Part shown: positions 23,601 through 36,800 of the stretch, in pieces
Position numbering within the stretch: position 1 is the stretch's first letter
Layout: each line of letters opens with the position of its first letter
DNA from: a virus
Length of the DNA stretch: 40,994 nt
Reading direction: 5' to 3' (one strand)
Virus record (IMG/VR): IMGVR_UViG_3300004457_000067
Location: 1-40,994 of that record
Translations under genes and position numbers: made by a program
The notes under the pieces: model-generated
The model's input: only the letters and a program-made list of their open reading frames with translations
What the model was told of the DNA's origin: nothing
Database searches by the model: none

Positions 23601-24846
23601 ACCAGATGCGTCTGGACAAATAAGTCAAGACATGATAATTGTTAACTATAAGCAATCTAAAGAAAAGTTAGATAAAAGTGTTGACTGGACTGTAGTAGAG
23701 CCAGTTAAGTACAATGACGGTTACACTGATAATAGAAAAGTTGTAGTATCACCAGTTGACACAGACAGTGATTTAGTGCCTAACAGACCTTTGCAGTTTA
23801 GGGAGTTTGTAGGCCCAAGAGATTTAGTATTTTTTGAATACTACACTGACTATGATGGATATAGTTATACAAGACCAGTATCAGGAAATATTGTAGATTA
23901 CCGCACAGAAGAAACTATTACAACAAACTTTTCTGCATCAAATGGCGGCACACTCACAAACGGCGATCAGCAAAAAATAGAATCATTACTGACAACAGAT
24001 ATTTTAATAGTAAAAGATATTAATAAGTTACCTCAAAGTATTGTTGGTAACTTAGGCGAAGACGCAATAACAAATGCAACAGGATTAGTTGTATATGATA
24101 ATACGTCAGAGAAAATTTATCAATACATAATGAATAGTAACGGTAGTGCTGTTACGCCAGTTGAAACAACTGACTACTATGCAAGAAATGGTAGAGCCGC
24201 AGGACAGAATACAGCACTAATCGAAAATGATGAAATTATACTTAAATGGAAACACGTTGCACCTAAAGATGTTCGTATAGATCCAAGCATTAGTAACATT
24301 GTAGAAATGTTAGTATTAACAAATAACTACAACGATGAAATACAGAAATATAAAAATGTGCCAGGAACAACATTTCCATTAGCACCGACACCAGCACAAC
24401 TATCAGTAGAATTTGCAAAACTTGATGAATTTAAGAGTGCAAGTGATGCACTAGTTTATAAGAGTGCAGAATTTAAATTATTGTTTGGAGCAGATGCAGA
24501 ATCAACTAATCAGGCTAAGTTTAGAATTGTTAAGTTAGCAGGATCTACTATGAGCGACAATGAAATTAAAAGTAAAGTAATTTCAGCCTTCAATGCATTC
24601 TTTGCAATTGGAAATTGGGAGTTTGGCGAAACATTTTATTTTACAGAGTTAAGCAGTTATGTACATCAACGTTTAGGCAGTAACATTGGTAGTATTGTTA
24701 TTGTTCCTAAAAACACTAGCGGATCATTTGGAGACTTATTCCAAATTAAAGCAGACTCACATGAAATGTTCTTGAACACTGCTAAGGTTAGTGATATTGA
24801 GATCGTTGAGAAAATAAACTCTCAAACATTAAGAGCTGATAGGTAA
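20644..24846 (+). CDS. 6: Baseplate wedge protein gp6, enlarged
   Basis: A 1400-aa protein whose first ~430 residues are gp6-like: FDTIRSALVEYVRVNYPETF, then ESSEFIAIIELLAYLSQSLT and a beta-rich arm domain with LRFPDGNFGDIPFGTFRTYY, then QRAPQVYYTQNRMVSAQDYN. Residues ~500-1050 are a beta- and Ser/Thr/Asn-rich insertion that I cannot assign. The C terminus contains DNEIKSKVISAFNAFFAIGN and a gp6-type end (FYFTELSSYVHQRLGSNIGS). T4 gp6 is 660 aa; the wedge inner ring of gp6 dimers holds the baseplate together. It is more than double T4 length. The start is 3 bases after the gp25 stop with CAGG upstream; the giant gene follows after 8 bases. Confidence 0.88.
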   Translation: MALVNRQNNLFAAEDWKVAYKAYSEVNFQAYDFDTIRSALVEYVRVNYPETFNDYIESSEFIAIIELLAYLSQSLTFRMDLNSRENFLETAERRDSVFKLARQLGYNPRRNIPANGLMKIVAIRTNEPIRDSLGNELNNTNIFWDDANNADSYEQFITILNSAMNSANRFSTPTKSGTINGIATDLYELNTPLTAPVAFDFDLTVSGVPRTFQVVNPTFKEGAFEELHPDKLNNFNLVYRNDGTGISSINSGFFVMFKQGRLQSIDYNYSDPVQSRTQEVNIADINETDVFVQEINSTGATLAKWTQIPNTVGQTLNYNDLAFGVRTLYSVENLNNAGIKLRFPDGNFGDIPFGTFRTYYRTSDPEAFALAPEDARNIKVNLPYQNEAGVNFNLTVTFSLQETVNNSLAPETLTAIKQRAPQVYYTQNRMVSAQDYNVFPFSQTTNILKLKAVNKTHAGHSRYIDINDPTGTFQNLETFANDGSLYIEDAPGSTGITISDDNTVAAVVNFTIPQILKDRNLNNFVYEQFRDSSELFDVNRFSLATKNAIWKSLPVVLGTSSTGYFHETITSGDSTVDVLDNSFVYTSGALTGVRPFRMFTENNFIKFVDPDDATKYAWARVTSVANFGRLSSGLTTATGPFSLSAPIQDGWKAEEYIATMRKTLETTELNAVSSEMTNKRSFGLGYDADIDQWYVISYQNLNRTGKWSLSNAKSNSGTQLDSSWLLLFDYSAIDARTYKYIVSLRGQQYVVQSKNDLKFYNINNVKVADSNNQSSRDVIQFTTLNFKPGNAETFKWTPESGTGIADRWISDETGEKYNPSSYDPGIPLRTRSAKWHDIEVDYSTSGGIYREGNDTANIFVNNAIVSVNTYFDDGTLGSTTTPNVTIANNSGKINSLPSNITIPFDNTTFGYNILNGSGDVVYRDYNTGTSQFETYRAGVTGTYSFGPVNNANTAVAGRILLANANVSAQTGNLIISNMFANNYTYVPDASGQISQDMIIVNYKQSKEKLDKSVDWTVVEPVKYNDGYTDNRKVVVSPVDTDSDLVPNRPLQFREFVGPRDLVFFEYYTDYDGYSYTRPVSGNIVDYRTEETITTNFSASNGGTLTNGDQQKIESLLTTDILIVKDINKLPQSIVGNLGEDAITNATGLVVYDNTSEKIYQYIMNSNGSAVTPVETTDYYARNGRAAGQNTALIENDEIILKWKHVAPKDVRIDPSISNIVEMLVLTNNYNDEIQKYKNVPGTTFPLAPTPAQLSVEFAKLDEFKSASDALVYKSAEFKLLFGADAESTNQAKFRIVKLAGSTMSDNEIKSKVISAFNAFFAIGNWEFGETFYFTELSSYVHQRLGSNIGSIVIVPKNTSGSFGDLFQIKADSHEMFLNTAKVSDIEIVEKINSQTLRADR

Positions 24847-24854
24847 AGGAAAGT

Positions 24855-27800
24855 ATGTCAGATAAAATCGTAAAACAGTTACCAGTAGTACTGCAAACGT
24901 CAGCAATAAGAAATTTCTTTGAGGCTACGGTTGAACAACTATACAGTGAGGCTAACACAGTTCCGTTAGCAGGCTTTATTGGTAAAAAAACAGGTGATGA
25001 TACTAAGTTGGAAGGAGCATTTATTAAAGAAAATAATGCTGACAGACGCCAATATAATTTATCTCCTGCTGTAAATAATATTAACCCTGTCACAGGCGAT
25101 AGTGAAAACTTAATTTTCTATGATGAGTTCATTGATACATTAAATGTTTACGGTGTAAATACTAGCAATCATAATAAACTTTTTGGTAGCAGATACAGAT
25201 CTTTTGTACCACCGATTGATATTGATAAGTTTGTAAACTATCAAGAATACTTTTGGTACCCAGCAGGCATTAGCACAACTTTTATTACCTCAACAGAATC
25301 TGCTCCTATTAATTTAGATGAAGATGTATTAGGCAAAAAATTATTTACTGTAGGCAATACAACATTGCGTAATGGCATGACAGTAAACTTTACAGACAAC
25401 TCTTATACTATCCCAGCTAATACTTCTACACAGCGAGTAAAAGCAGGTGTTGAGTACCTAGTACAAGGTGTAGGCGAAAGCATCAGGCTAGTTGAAAAGA
25501 GTATTACAGATAGCACAGAGTATGGTGGAGCCCAATTATCGGCTAAAGATTATATTGTACAAGAGCGTGGTGCTGTAAATAAAAACGCATGGTCAAGGGT
25601 AAACCATTGGTATCACAGAGATAACTTTATTGAGGCTGGTGATGAATTGCCAAGTAAAGAGTATCGTGCAAAAAGACCAATATTAGAATTTAGTAACAAC
25701 TTAGAGTTATTTAATCAAGGTACTACCAGTTACGGCGAAGCAACTGTAAATGTTACTGGTATTTTTAAAACTGATGTCGAAGCACTAACAAGTAAAACAA
25801 TTGATACTAGAGAATTAATTGATGGAGACATTTTATTATTCTTAAACGAATCAAAAGAAAATAAAAAGTACTTGTACACGGTTAGCGGAATAGGCACTGG
25901 TATTATGCTAACACCTACTAGCAGTACACCTATTGCAGTTGATCAAACAGTAACAATAGCACAAGGTAATGTTTTTAAAGGTATTGACTATCTGTACAAC
26001 GGAACAGACTATGTTAATGCTCAGAGGAAAATAAAAACTAACCAAGCACCACTGTTTGAATTATACGATGATGCTGGAAACAAACTAAGCCATTCGGGTC
26101 TTTATAACAACAGTGATTTTACTGGTAGTCCAATTTTTGGATATAAAGAAAACACAGGCGCCAAAGATATCGAGTTAGGATTTTCTTTAACTTATACTCC
26201 GTACAAATCTGCTAGTGAAATAACATTTGAAAACTTTATTCATACTAATAGAACAACATATATTCCTTTTGGTACTAGTACTGCTAAGACAATATTAGGT
26301 ACTTACTATTACAAACTATTAAAAGATACCCCAGAGTATCATTCTGCATGGAAACAAAGTCCAGCAAGAAACGAACAAAAAATTATTACCACTCATTATA
26401 TCACGCAACTTGTGGTAGACGATAAAACACTAGTATACAATATTGGTGCAACACCGGATGTGTTATCATCTACTCCAAGTGGATATGATATACTAGTAAA
26501 AGTTAATGGTGCTATTGTATCAGACTATGCTTACACTGCACCAGCAGATATTAAATTTAATACGTTTACATTTAACCCTGGTGATATAATTGATATAGAA
26601 GTAGGAAGTGATTCAGGTATATCTAAAATTACAGATAGCAGATATGAAATACCGTTGAGCTGGAAAGCAAATCCATTTAACAATGAAATTGAAATTATTG
26701 CTGAACCCGATTACATGTCTCATTTCAAAAGATATATTGAAAGACAAGATGGGTTAACAGGTAATGCATTAGGTTCGAACAACTTTTCTAACACAGCAAA
26801 AGACACTGTACATGCTAAAGACATTGTACAAACAGATCAGGATTTGATTGTTGCAGCTTTTGCATTAGATGATCAACCTCATAATTTAGTTGACGGATTA
26901 CGATTTGCTGGAAGAGAGTACGAAAAGTACAGAGCAAGATTAGTAAAAGAAATTCAAGGGTATTACGACAAATTTGACACAGCTAATCTTAGTAAAGAAT
27001 ATATACTAGAACAAGTACTACGCAACCTAATTTCTTTTAGTATAGGTAAAAATGTTTTTGGCACAACTTATATTTTGCCGTTTGGAGACAACTATTTAAA
27101 GCAAGAATTTGATGTAGCAGATATTAATTCAACAGTTTATACACTTAATGATTATTCAGACTTAGATGAAATTACTAATAGTTTATTAGTTTATCATATA
27201 GATAGCTCAACTGGCGTCCAGTCATTATTAACGGTTGGAAAAGATTATACTATTTCAACTACAAATCCTATTACTGTAAACGTTACTAAATCATTATCAT
27301 TGGCTGATACTATTGTATCTAAGTTATATGATAAAGATAGAGACAGTGCTGAATGTCCACCTACTCCAAGTACAATGGGGATATATCCTTTATACACACC
27401 GTGTGTAGAAACAGATAATAGTTTTGAAACTCCAATGCAATTAATAGTAGGACATGACGGCAGTAAAACATTACTTAAAGGTGATGTTAGGGATGACGTA
27501 CTATTAGAATTTGAAACAAGATTATATAACTCAACAGCACAGCAGTTTAGATCAACTGATAGTTTACCTAAGTTAAGTGTAGGAGATGTTAGATCAGGAG
27601 CATTTAGAACAACTAATCAATCAGCAAGAGAATACGCTGACTTATTAAGAAACAGTTTTACAAATTGGGCTAAAGTATCTGATGTTGATCATTCAACAAA
27701 TGAATTTTACGATGCTGCTAAAACAACAACATGGAACTACAGAGGCAGTAATGATTTACCAGGACACTGGAAAGGCTGGTTTGAATATTATTACGATACA

Positions 27801-30800
27801 GTAAGACCTCATACACACCCGTGGGAAATGTTAGGTTTTAAATATAAGCCATCATATTGGGATTCACAATACGGTACAAACTTTACTAAGTCAAACGAAG
27901 CAATGTGGAAAGACTTACAGGAAGGTATTATACGTTCGGGCGATAGAGAAAACTTTACTTCTGGACAATATTTAAATGATAATCCATGGAGAAGAGTTGG
28001 CTTATTAGATTTATTACCAGTTGATTTTACTAACGTATTATTAACACCAGGACAAATTACTAGTACTGGTAGCACATCAAGAGTTGAAACATTTACAAAC
28101 GCTCGTCCTAGTAATACTTTAGTAAGTGATGTATTTGTAGATGTAACAGGTACAGGCGGACAGCCTAACGGCATTAATGTAAGTTATGGTTCAGTAGAAG
28201 CATTGAGAGTTTTATTTGATGCATTTGATTTAGGTAATGTTGCCACTAAGGCTCAAGCAGGAACATTTTGGGATTACGATGGTACAGTTGGCGGAGCAAG
28301 TTCTAGCACTCAGTTTGCGACAGGGTTTGCAGAAGGCTTTGACGGCCTTGAGACACCTTACATTTTTGTTAACAATATAACAACAAGAAAAAATTATCAA
28401 CTATATAACTACGATATTGTTAATTTATCTGATGCTGGTGTACTTTTACAAGAAACAAATACAGCGGTAACAAGTTATACTATTGCAATTACTGCAAACG
28501 GAACACCTCTAAATAATCCTACTAGCACTAAATCATGGAACACTGAAAACGAATGGTACTATACTAGAACATACAGAAACGAAATTGCCGAAGGTGCAGT
28601 TTATACTATTACTCCTGCAAGTGCTGGTCTTACAGCATGGGACACAGCATCTCACTCACCAATAGTAGGGTGGTCTTTTGATGGACTACCTATTTACGGA
28701 CCATATGGGTATGCTCATTATAATAATAATGGCCAAGTGTCAGACAGCACTATTACAAATATCAAGAGTGCATTTGAACTAAAAACAGGTCAGAGAACAA
28801 CAGGACCAATGGGGTCTCACACTGGTGAGTTTGTACAAGACTATACTTGGAATACGGCGTTAGGCGGAATATCAGGATATGTAGGACATAGTAGTAAAGG
28901 TAACATAGCAAAATATAACATGCGTTGGGGAGTTACACCAGAGAGTCCAACTACACCAATTTACTTTTATGTTGCAACACAAGACGACACAGGCGCTCCT
29001 ATGTTCCCTTATGCAATAGGCGGAACTGAAGATAGTACTAATACTTACCAACCACATTACTATTCTACTCCTGTATCAGCAAATACAAACAATACAGGAA
29101 CTACAGTAGGATCTGGTGGTATTATAGCATTATCAAGTTCTTTAGTTGTTACTCCTAGCAGTAATGCAGATAAGATTCAAGCACCATGGAGATTTGGTGA
29201 CGGTGCTCCTGTAGAGAATGCATGGAAGTACAGTGTAGGATATCCTTTTGCAGTTGCAGAAGCAAAACTATTATCACAACCAGGAAGGTTTATAACACTG
29301 TTCTCAGATCCATTGCGTAACACATCACCTGTACTTGATGCAACTAAAATTATTAATAAAGTAGATAGAACACCATTTGACTTTAGATCAGAAGATCATT
29401 TCTGTGTACACGGTGCTGTAAACAAAGCAGGCAATATTATTACTAATGTTGGCTATTCACAATTTATACACAGTTGGTTAGCATATCAAAATTTAAATAC
29501 AACTACAGATTATGCTGACAAACTTAATAACGTTAATATAAAACTTGCACACAGAGTTGCAGGATTTACAGATAAAGATACATTAATAGTTAAAGCAGAT
29601 CAACAAGGACTAACGTCTACAAGTAACAGTTTAATTATACCAGAGGAGAATGTAGACGTTGTTGTACATGCTTCGCCATATAAAAATAGAAATTTCTATT
29701 CAGGTCTTAGCATACAAAAAACTGCTAATGGATATAAAATTAAAGGCTTTGATAAAAATGCTGGATACTTTAATGTTTTAAGAAGGGACTTTAACGGTAA
29801 CACAACCTCAGTTGAGGTAGGTGGAGAAGCAGTTTCCTTTATTAACTGGGAACCAGCAACATCATATCAAAAGAATACAATTGTTGCATACAATAATGCT
29901 TACTACCAGGCACCAACACTAGTTACAGGCACTCCAGTATTTACTTCATCTTTTTGGAAAAGGCTTCCTGGGTTACCTCAAACCGGTGCAATTAAGGGTG
30001 TACTTTATTTAGATAGTTTACCATTTATTGACAGAGTTGATTATAGCACAGAATATACAACGTTCCAGAAAGTTGTGGATGTTATTGTAGGCCTAGGTGC
30101 ATACCAAGAATCAATTGGCTTTACGTTTGGCGAGTTTGATACAGAGATAGCAGATGTTAGAAACTGGAACTATGTTGTTAAGCAATTCTTATTCTGGGTA
30201 GCAGGCGGCTGGGAAACTAATAATACACTTGAACTAAGTCCATTGGCAACAACAGTTAGATTTACTAGTAAAACTGGAATGGTTGCTGAAATGAAGCGAG
30301 TAGACAAAAACCAGTTTACACTTATTGATCAAGATGGTAGAGCAATACAACCGTCTGAGTGCGAAATAGTTAGACTAGGAAACAGTATAGAAATAACACC
30401 ACCAGCAGGAATACAAATTTATGGTGCGTTGTTGTTTACTAAAGAAATTGAACATGCATTAGTTTTTGATAATATAACAGCGTTCAACGACATATTGTTT
30501 GACCCAGTTTACAGTCAGGGGCAAAGAAGATTTAAAATTAAAGGTAAGCGAACAGCAAACTGGAGCGGCTTATTTAGTTCAGAAGGTTTTATAATTCAAG
30601 ATAATGAGCTAAGACCTAACTTAGATAACATGGCACAAAGTTTAGGCCGTTATCACGAACTAGGATTTATTCCAGTTGAGAAACAAATTTATGAACAAGC
30701 TCGTGGTTTGTTCGGATACCAAGAAAGAGAATATCTAAACAACTTAGAATTAGAAGATGATGATCAGTTTGAATTCTATAAAGGTATGCTACAAAGTAAA

Positions 30801-33800
30801 GGCACACTACCTAGTTTAGGTAAACTTTCTAAAAGTAAAAACATTATACAAGGTGAAACAACTGTATATGACGAGTGGGCAATTAAAGTTGGCGACTTCG
30901 GTGATTTAGAAAACGATCAAAGCATTGAACTTAAATTAGACAGAAGTGATGTTAAACATGATCCTCAGTTAATTACTTTAGCCTTCCCTGAAGATACTAC
31001 TGGTACTATCGAAAACATTGAAATAATCTCAACAGAACATTTATACCACGATGTACCAACTATTGAAATTGCTATGCCGGCTACTGCTGATAAGAATAGA
31101 ACACAGGCAACAGCAAAAGCATACTTAGGCTCAGACGGCACGTTATCATCTATTGACGTTATATATAGCGGCACAGGATATACAACAGCATCCGCACGTT
31201 TAAATGTAGTTGCAGGTAATATATCTATTGCTAATGTTAACACACAGTTTAGTACAAGTTCTACAACAAGTACAGCACCTGTAGCAGACTCAGACATTGC
31301 AGGATTGACATTAACTAATTTAAGAATCACAGCAGTTGGCGCTGGTGCAGGTAATGCAAACATTGGCCCTGTTGATTTAAATGTAAGCAGTATTACTAGT
31401 TTAGCAAACATTGCTACACTTGTCAACGAAAACGCAACTATTAATTCTCATATTACTGCAAATGTAGTTGAAAGTGAGATCCAAGATCCAAACTGGGAAG
31501 GAATAGGAACAGACCCTACTGCCGCTAATGCTATTATTAGACAAAGTATTTTAACATTACATGGCACAGACTTTATATTAACAGAACAAGGTAGTACACT
31601 ATCTGGTCTTAACTTAACAGCAGGAAGATATCAACCTACACAGCGATATGCAATTGCTTCAGTTGGCAACCATCCTACAAAAGGCACAGGTGCAACTACT
31701 GCAAGTGATATCACTGTTAAAGTAAACAACGAAGAAGTTGATTCGTCTTACTGGACATATGATGAAGGTGACAGACAAATCATACCTTTTAAAGTTACTG
31801 GTTCAGGGGCTACTGCTGGTAATCAAAATGCAGACAGAAATACAGTTATAAGAGGAAAGGTTGATGTTCCTTTAAACGGTACTATCAGTAGCGACAACAT
31901 AACACAGATTGATAATATTTCATATCCTTATGTAAATGTTTTTGTTGACGGTTTTGAATTAACTAACTCTCCAATAGAACAAAAATTTGATATTACATCA
32001 TCTACCTTAACAATATATAATGTACAAGATCTACCTACAGGCGGTATTACAAATGACGCAAATGTTTATGTAATAGAACAACCTACAATTAATTTTGAGC
32101 CATCGTACTTTGATGACAAGCCAGATTCTACACTTAATATTAAGGTAGCAACACGTGATAATATTGCTATTACAACAGGTATAAAAAGACTACACGAAAT
32201 TACACCAGATATTAAAACTGATGATACAATATTAATTGACATAGACGACACTTCGAGATTCCTTAAAAAGCCAATTGGCGAGAGGCAAGAAAATTTATGG
32301 CCTACAACTAAGTTTGTAGATTACACTGGTATAACTGATGCAAAGTATACAAGCATACCAAATGCTGGGTACGTTAATAGTTCAACTGTAGACTATAGCA
32401 GTTTTGATATTCCTAGTATTGGCGATATGTTTAGAGGAGAAATTTTAATACATCCTCAAAAAGATGATCTAGTCCATGTTGCTATTTCTGAAAACGAAGA
32501 CTGGAATGTTTATAAGTTTAAAGAATTTGTTAGTGCTGTGCAGTTTGTTGAACAAGAAGAAAATGATTTAACAGCACATTTATACACAACAGATTCATTG
32601 TTTAATAAAACAACAGATCAAAACCAAATTGCAAGTGGTATTGACTCAACAAGATTCTTAGATTATCACATAGCAATTAAAGATGCAATAATAGATAATA
32701 AATTTGTTGTATGGGTTAACGAGCAAGTAGTAGACCAAAAGCAAGTACGTTTAAGTAATATTACACCAGTTGCAATGATGGAATCAACGGTTAGTAGTAT
32801 TGGACCAAATTTTGTAAAACCGATATCTAATATTACACCTGGCATAAGCAGTTTTGCAATGGCAGAAGCAACTGCCGCTGATGCGTCAGGGACAGTAACA
32901 ATTACTACAGATTTACAGATGCTGGATAGTGATGTTGGCGGCACAGTAGGGTTTGCTGGTGCTAACACTACAGCACTATTTGGAAATAATTATAATGTTT
33001 CTAATGTCAATCTTACAAATGGAACATTTACAATTAATGAACCAGCACAAGGATCATCAATCGACGGTGCTAACCTTATTGCTAGATTCTTTAATAGAAC
33101 AACAATCACAGCAACCGATCACGGATTAGTAGCAGGCGAGATGGTAAAGATTGTTGCTGGTATGTACAGTGGACAATGGATAGTTGAAGGTGCATCATCT
33201 AATACATTTATAATTGATACTCCATATGTAACAACAGGTCCTACAACAGGTAATGTATTAACTTCAGAATTTAAAATTACCACAGACGGTGATCATACAC
33301 TGAGTAATGATTACGCAGGTAAAAATATTGCTATACATAATGCAACGCAAAGATTTTATAACGGTGTATACAGTGTTAAAAATGTACCTAGTGCAAATAC
33401 TATATTAGTATGGAACAGTTTTCCTTTTGCAGATGTAGCAAACGTTAATGTAAATGATGGCACTGCTAATTGTATTGTAACAACACTAGACCACGACAAA
33501 ATTAGTCTAAATAATTCTAATATTAAAATTGACAACATAAACAGTTTAGATGGAATGATTGATTCATTGAATGATGCAATTCAAGCTCGTGCAGCATATG
33601 TATCGTATCAAGGAAGTTTCTCAATGAGTATTCCGATGTTAAGATATCCAATGAAAGGACCTGGTGGACTCACAACAAATCAAATTGGTGGTTCGTTGCC
33701 TCGAGTAACAAACTTAGGAAATCTCAGTAAGAAAAACTTAACAGTTACGGGTATAAGTACAGTAAATCCACAACGTACTGCTAAGATTGGTTTTAATAAA

Positions 33801-36800
33801 AATAGACGCGGCGTACCAATAAAAAGAAGATCTAGACCAAGAACAATCGCTAGTGGTGGTGCAGTATCTAATAGAACGAAAACATTAAATACAACACCAT
33901 TTAGCCCAGTTATTCCATCCGCGACCATGCAAAATATTATTGGTAGTGGAATTGGAACTGCCGTTTTCCCACAAGGCGGCGCTGGAATGGGCGGCTCAGG
34001 CAAACCAAATTCGAGTATAGGTGCTAGAAATTCTCTTACTTCATTTTTAGGATTTGGACATGGACCAATTAAAGCACCTAGTGCAAGTCCACAGCCTTTG
34101 CCATCAGGACCCGGAGCAATGTTTAATAGGTTACTAACAGCAACCAACATTGTAAGAAACGGCGGCAACCCAAAAAGTTCTAATCATATTAAGCCTAACA
34201 ATAATACTGGTGCCCCGATACTTACTGGAACAGCAGTAAGCATTGCACCTTCTCCGTGCGGCGAGCTAATTATAGTACAACCTCCACGTCCAGACCAGGT
34301 ACCTAATCAACCTGGTAACGGATTAGACGATAATTTTAGTACAGCGTATGAAACAGTGGTAAATGGTAACGTATTGACAAATGACTCTGCAGGACTTATC
34401 ACTGAAGGTGCATTTATAGTAGGAAATGAATACACTATTGTGACTACAGGTGATACTGACTTTACAACAATTGGTGCAGCAGATAATAATCCTGGTACTG
34501 TATTTACATCAACAGGCACTGGACTACAAGGTGGAACAGGCGAAGCTAGATTCCCGTTAACAGCAACTAATGCGTCAACACCAGCATACGGCACAGTGTC
34601 TTTATCAAGTAATGGAGATTTTACATACACTCCTAATAGCGGATATAGCGGAACTGATGTATGGTATTACGACTCAAATGATGGACACGGCGGAATCAAC
34701 AAACAAAAAGTATCTATCATTGTTGGTAAAAAAGCGCCACCAACACCACCAACACCTATGGTTTTTGAAAAGTGCGAATTCCAGGAACAGTCTACTACAG
34801 CATCAAATACAGGGCACACTGGCAAAAATGATTTTTGGCACTATAGTATTCCAGTTGCAGGTAAAGTAAAAATTATAATGGACATGGATGGTGCCGCTGA
34901 TAGATTAGAAGCAATACAGACACATACTTCTCGAGGACAAAGTGGTAGAACAGTAGCATCAACTAACCAAGGTCAAACTAGAAAAGCAACCCAGGCAGAA
35001 AAAGATAAAATAACTTCTTCAAGAGGCTTAACTACTACTAATACTGGTTATCAAGGACCTTACGGTAACTATCAATATCAATTAAGTGATTTCACTCAGG
35101 TAGGTGACAAGATCAGTCACTGTGGTGTATTGGAGTTTGATTTTGATCCAAGTGCTGCTGGTTCGTATTTAACTATTAAAATAGGTAAAGACAGTAGTGT
35201 TTACAGGTATCTAATATGTTATCCAACAACAACAAATACAGGTACTCCTGTTGGACCTAGTACTCCTGCAGGAAATTATCAAGGAGGCAGCCAGGCTGCT
35301 CCAAACTATCGGTATCCACAGACGCCTATATATCAGCCTAGTATACAACCTACTACAAAGCCAAAAACTCAAGCAGGCTTTGTTAATATTAATATCGGAG
35401 GCGGATACGGTAGCGGATTTAGTGGAGGCGGCTGGAACAAGACAACTACTTATGGTTCCGGTATTGGATATGTACACAACTACGGTGGATTTAGTGCTGC
35501 TCCAATGGCAGGCTACACTCATGTTCCTAGTGTGTTTAAGAAAACAGTAAAAACTGTAAACCCACAAAACATAGGAAGGTCTGCAGACTTAACTAGTAAT
35601 AGATATGTAAACAATACTTTACAACGTGTTTCCGGCGGCAGAGTAATTCCTTTAAGTGCTCCTCCTGGAAAACCTATTCCAATTCCTAATAGAGGAATTA
35701 ATGGACTTAATTTAAGTCAGTACCCGGGTTCGAGTCATTTGGCAAACTCCGGTACAATGAAAAATATTTCTGTAATACATCAACTATTACAAATAGCAAG
35801 TAGTAATTATGACTTACAAAATCTTAGTAGCCCAAGCTCGTCGAGTGAATTTAGTGCAGATGGCTTCGGCGGTAGTTCAACAGATGGCTTCGGCGGTAGT
35901 TCAACACTGGGAGCCACCGAAGATATCTTTAATCCAGGAAGTTCAACAGACGGTAGTTCAAGTTTTACCCCAGGTGGAAAAACAAAGGTATTTACATCTA
36001 CACCTGCAGGCCCACCAACTATTATACCAGGCGGCGTTGTTTTTGACTCTTCAACATTTAATAGAGGATTAGACCCAGATTCGTTCTCAAGAAGATTAAC
36101 ACCACCAGAGACACTTCTCGATGATGACAGCCCAATTGCAATTGAATGTGATTGGACAGTAAACCCCTGTATAGTTTTAACACCTAAAATCAAAGTTGTT
36201 AACCCAGATGGAACATATGATTATATTCCTGCTGGTCCAGACGTCCGGGCATATATTACTAGACCTACTCCTAAAATACTTTTCACGGAAGCAGATGCAG
36301 AAGGTTTAACACCAGGCGACCAATTTATTATTAATAATAAGTCTATTACAATTCCTGGAAAGCCTAGTGCATTTTTAAAAGAAATTGAATGCTCCGGCGG
36401 CTTTGGCTATACAACATCAGTAACTTCCTCTAACGGTCAAGCAGCAGTAGCAGTAAGTAGTTGTTCAGTCGCGCCAATTACCCTTAGGGACGGATGTAGA
36501 GGCGGAGTATATAAAGAAGTATTAGATTTCCACATTGTGAGAAGTTTCCAACAACTAGGATTAGAAGCAAACGCATATATTTCAGAATCTGATGCATCCG
36601 GCGTTACAACTACAACAACAGGTTCACATCCTGTAGGGCTTACTGCCACTGTTAGCTCTGGAGCAGTAAGTACAACTACTACTTCAACTGGTAATGTAAT
36701 CACAGAAACACCTACTACAACAAGCACTACTACCTTTACAGGCGGAAGTGGATATGTAGTAGGCGATAGATTAAGAGTGATTGGCGGTACCCCAGTAGCA

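Noticed and set aside
35727-35736. GGTTCGAGTC, a tRNA T-loop-like sequence
   Set aside because: It is inside the giant gene in a Ser/Gly/Pro linker, and no cloverleaf arms surround it.
35857-35904. Short tandem units as a CRISPR array or att site
   Set aside because: The copies are directly adjacent with no spacers and are in frame in a coding region.
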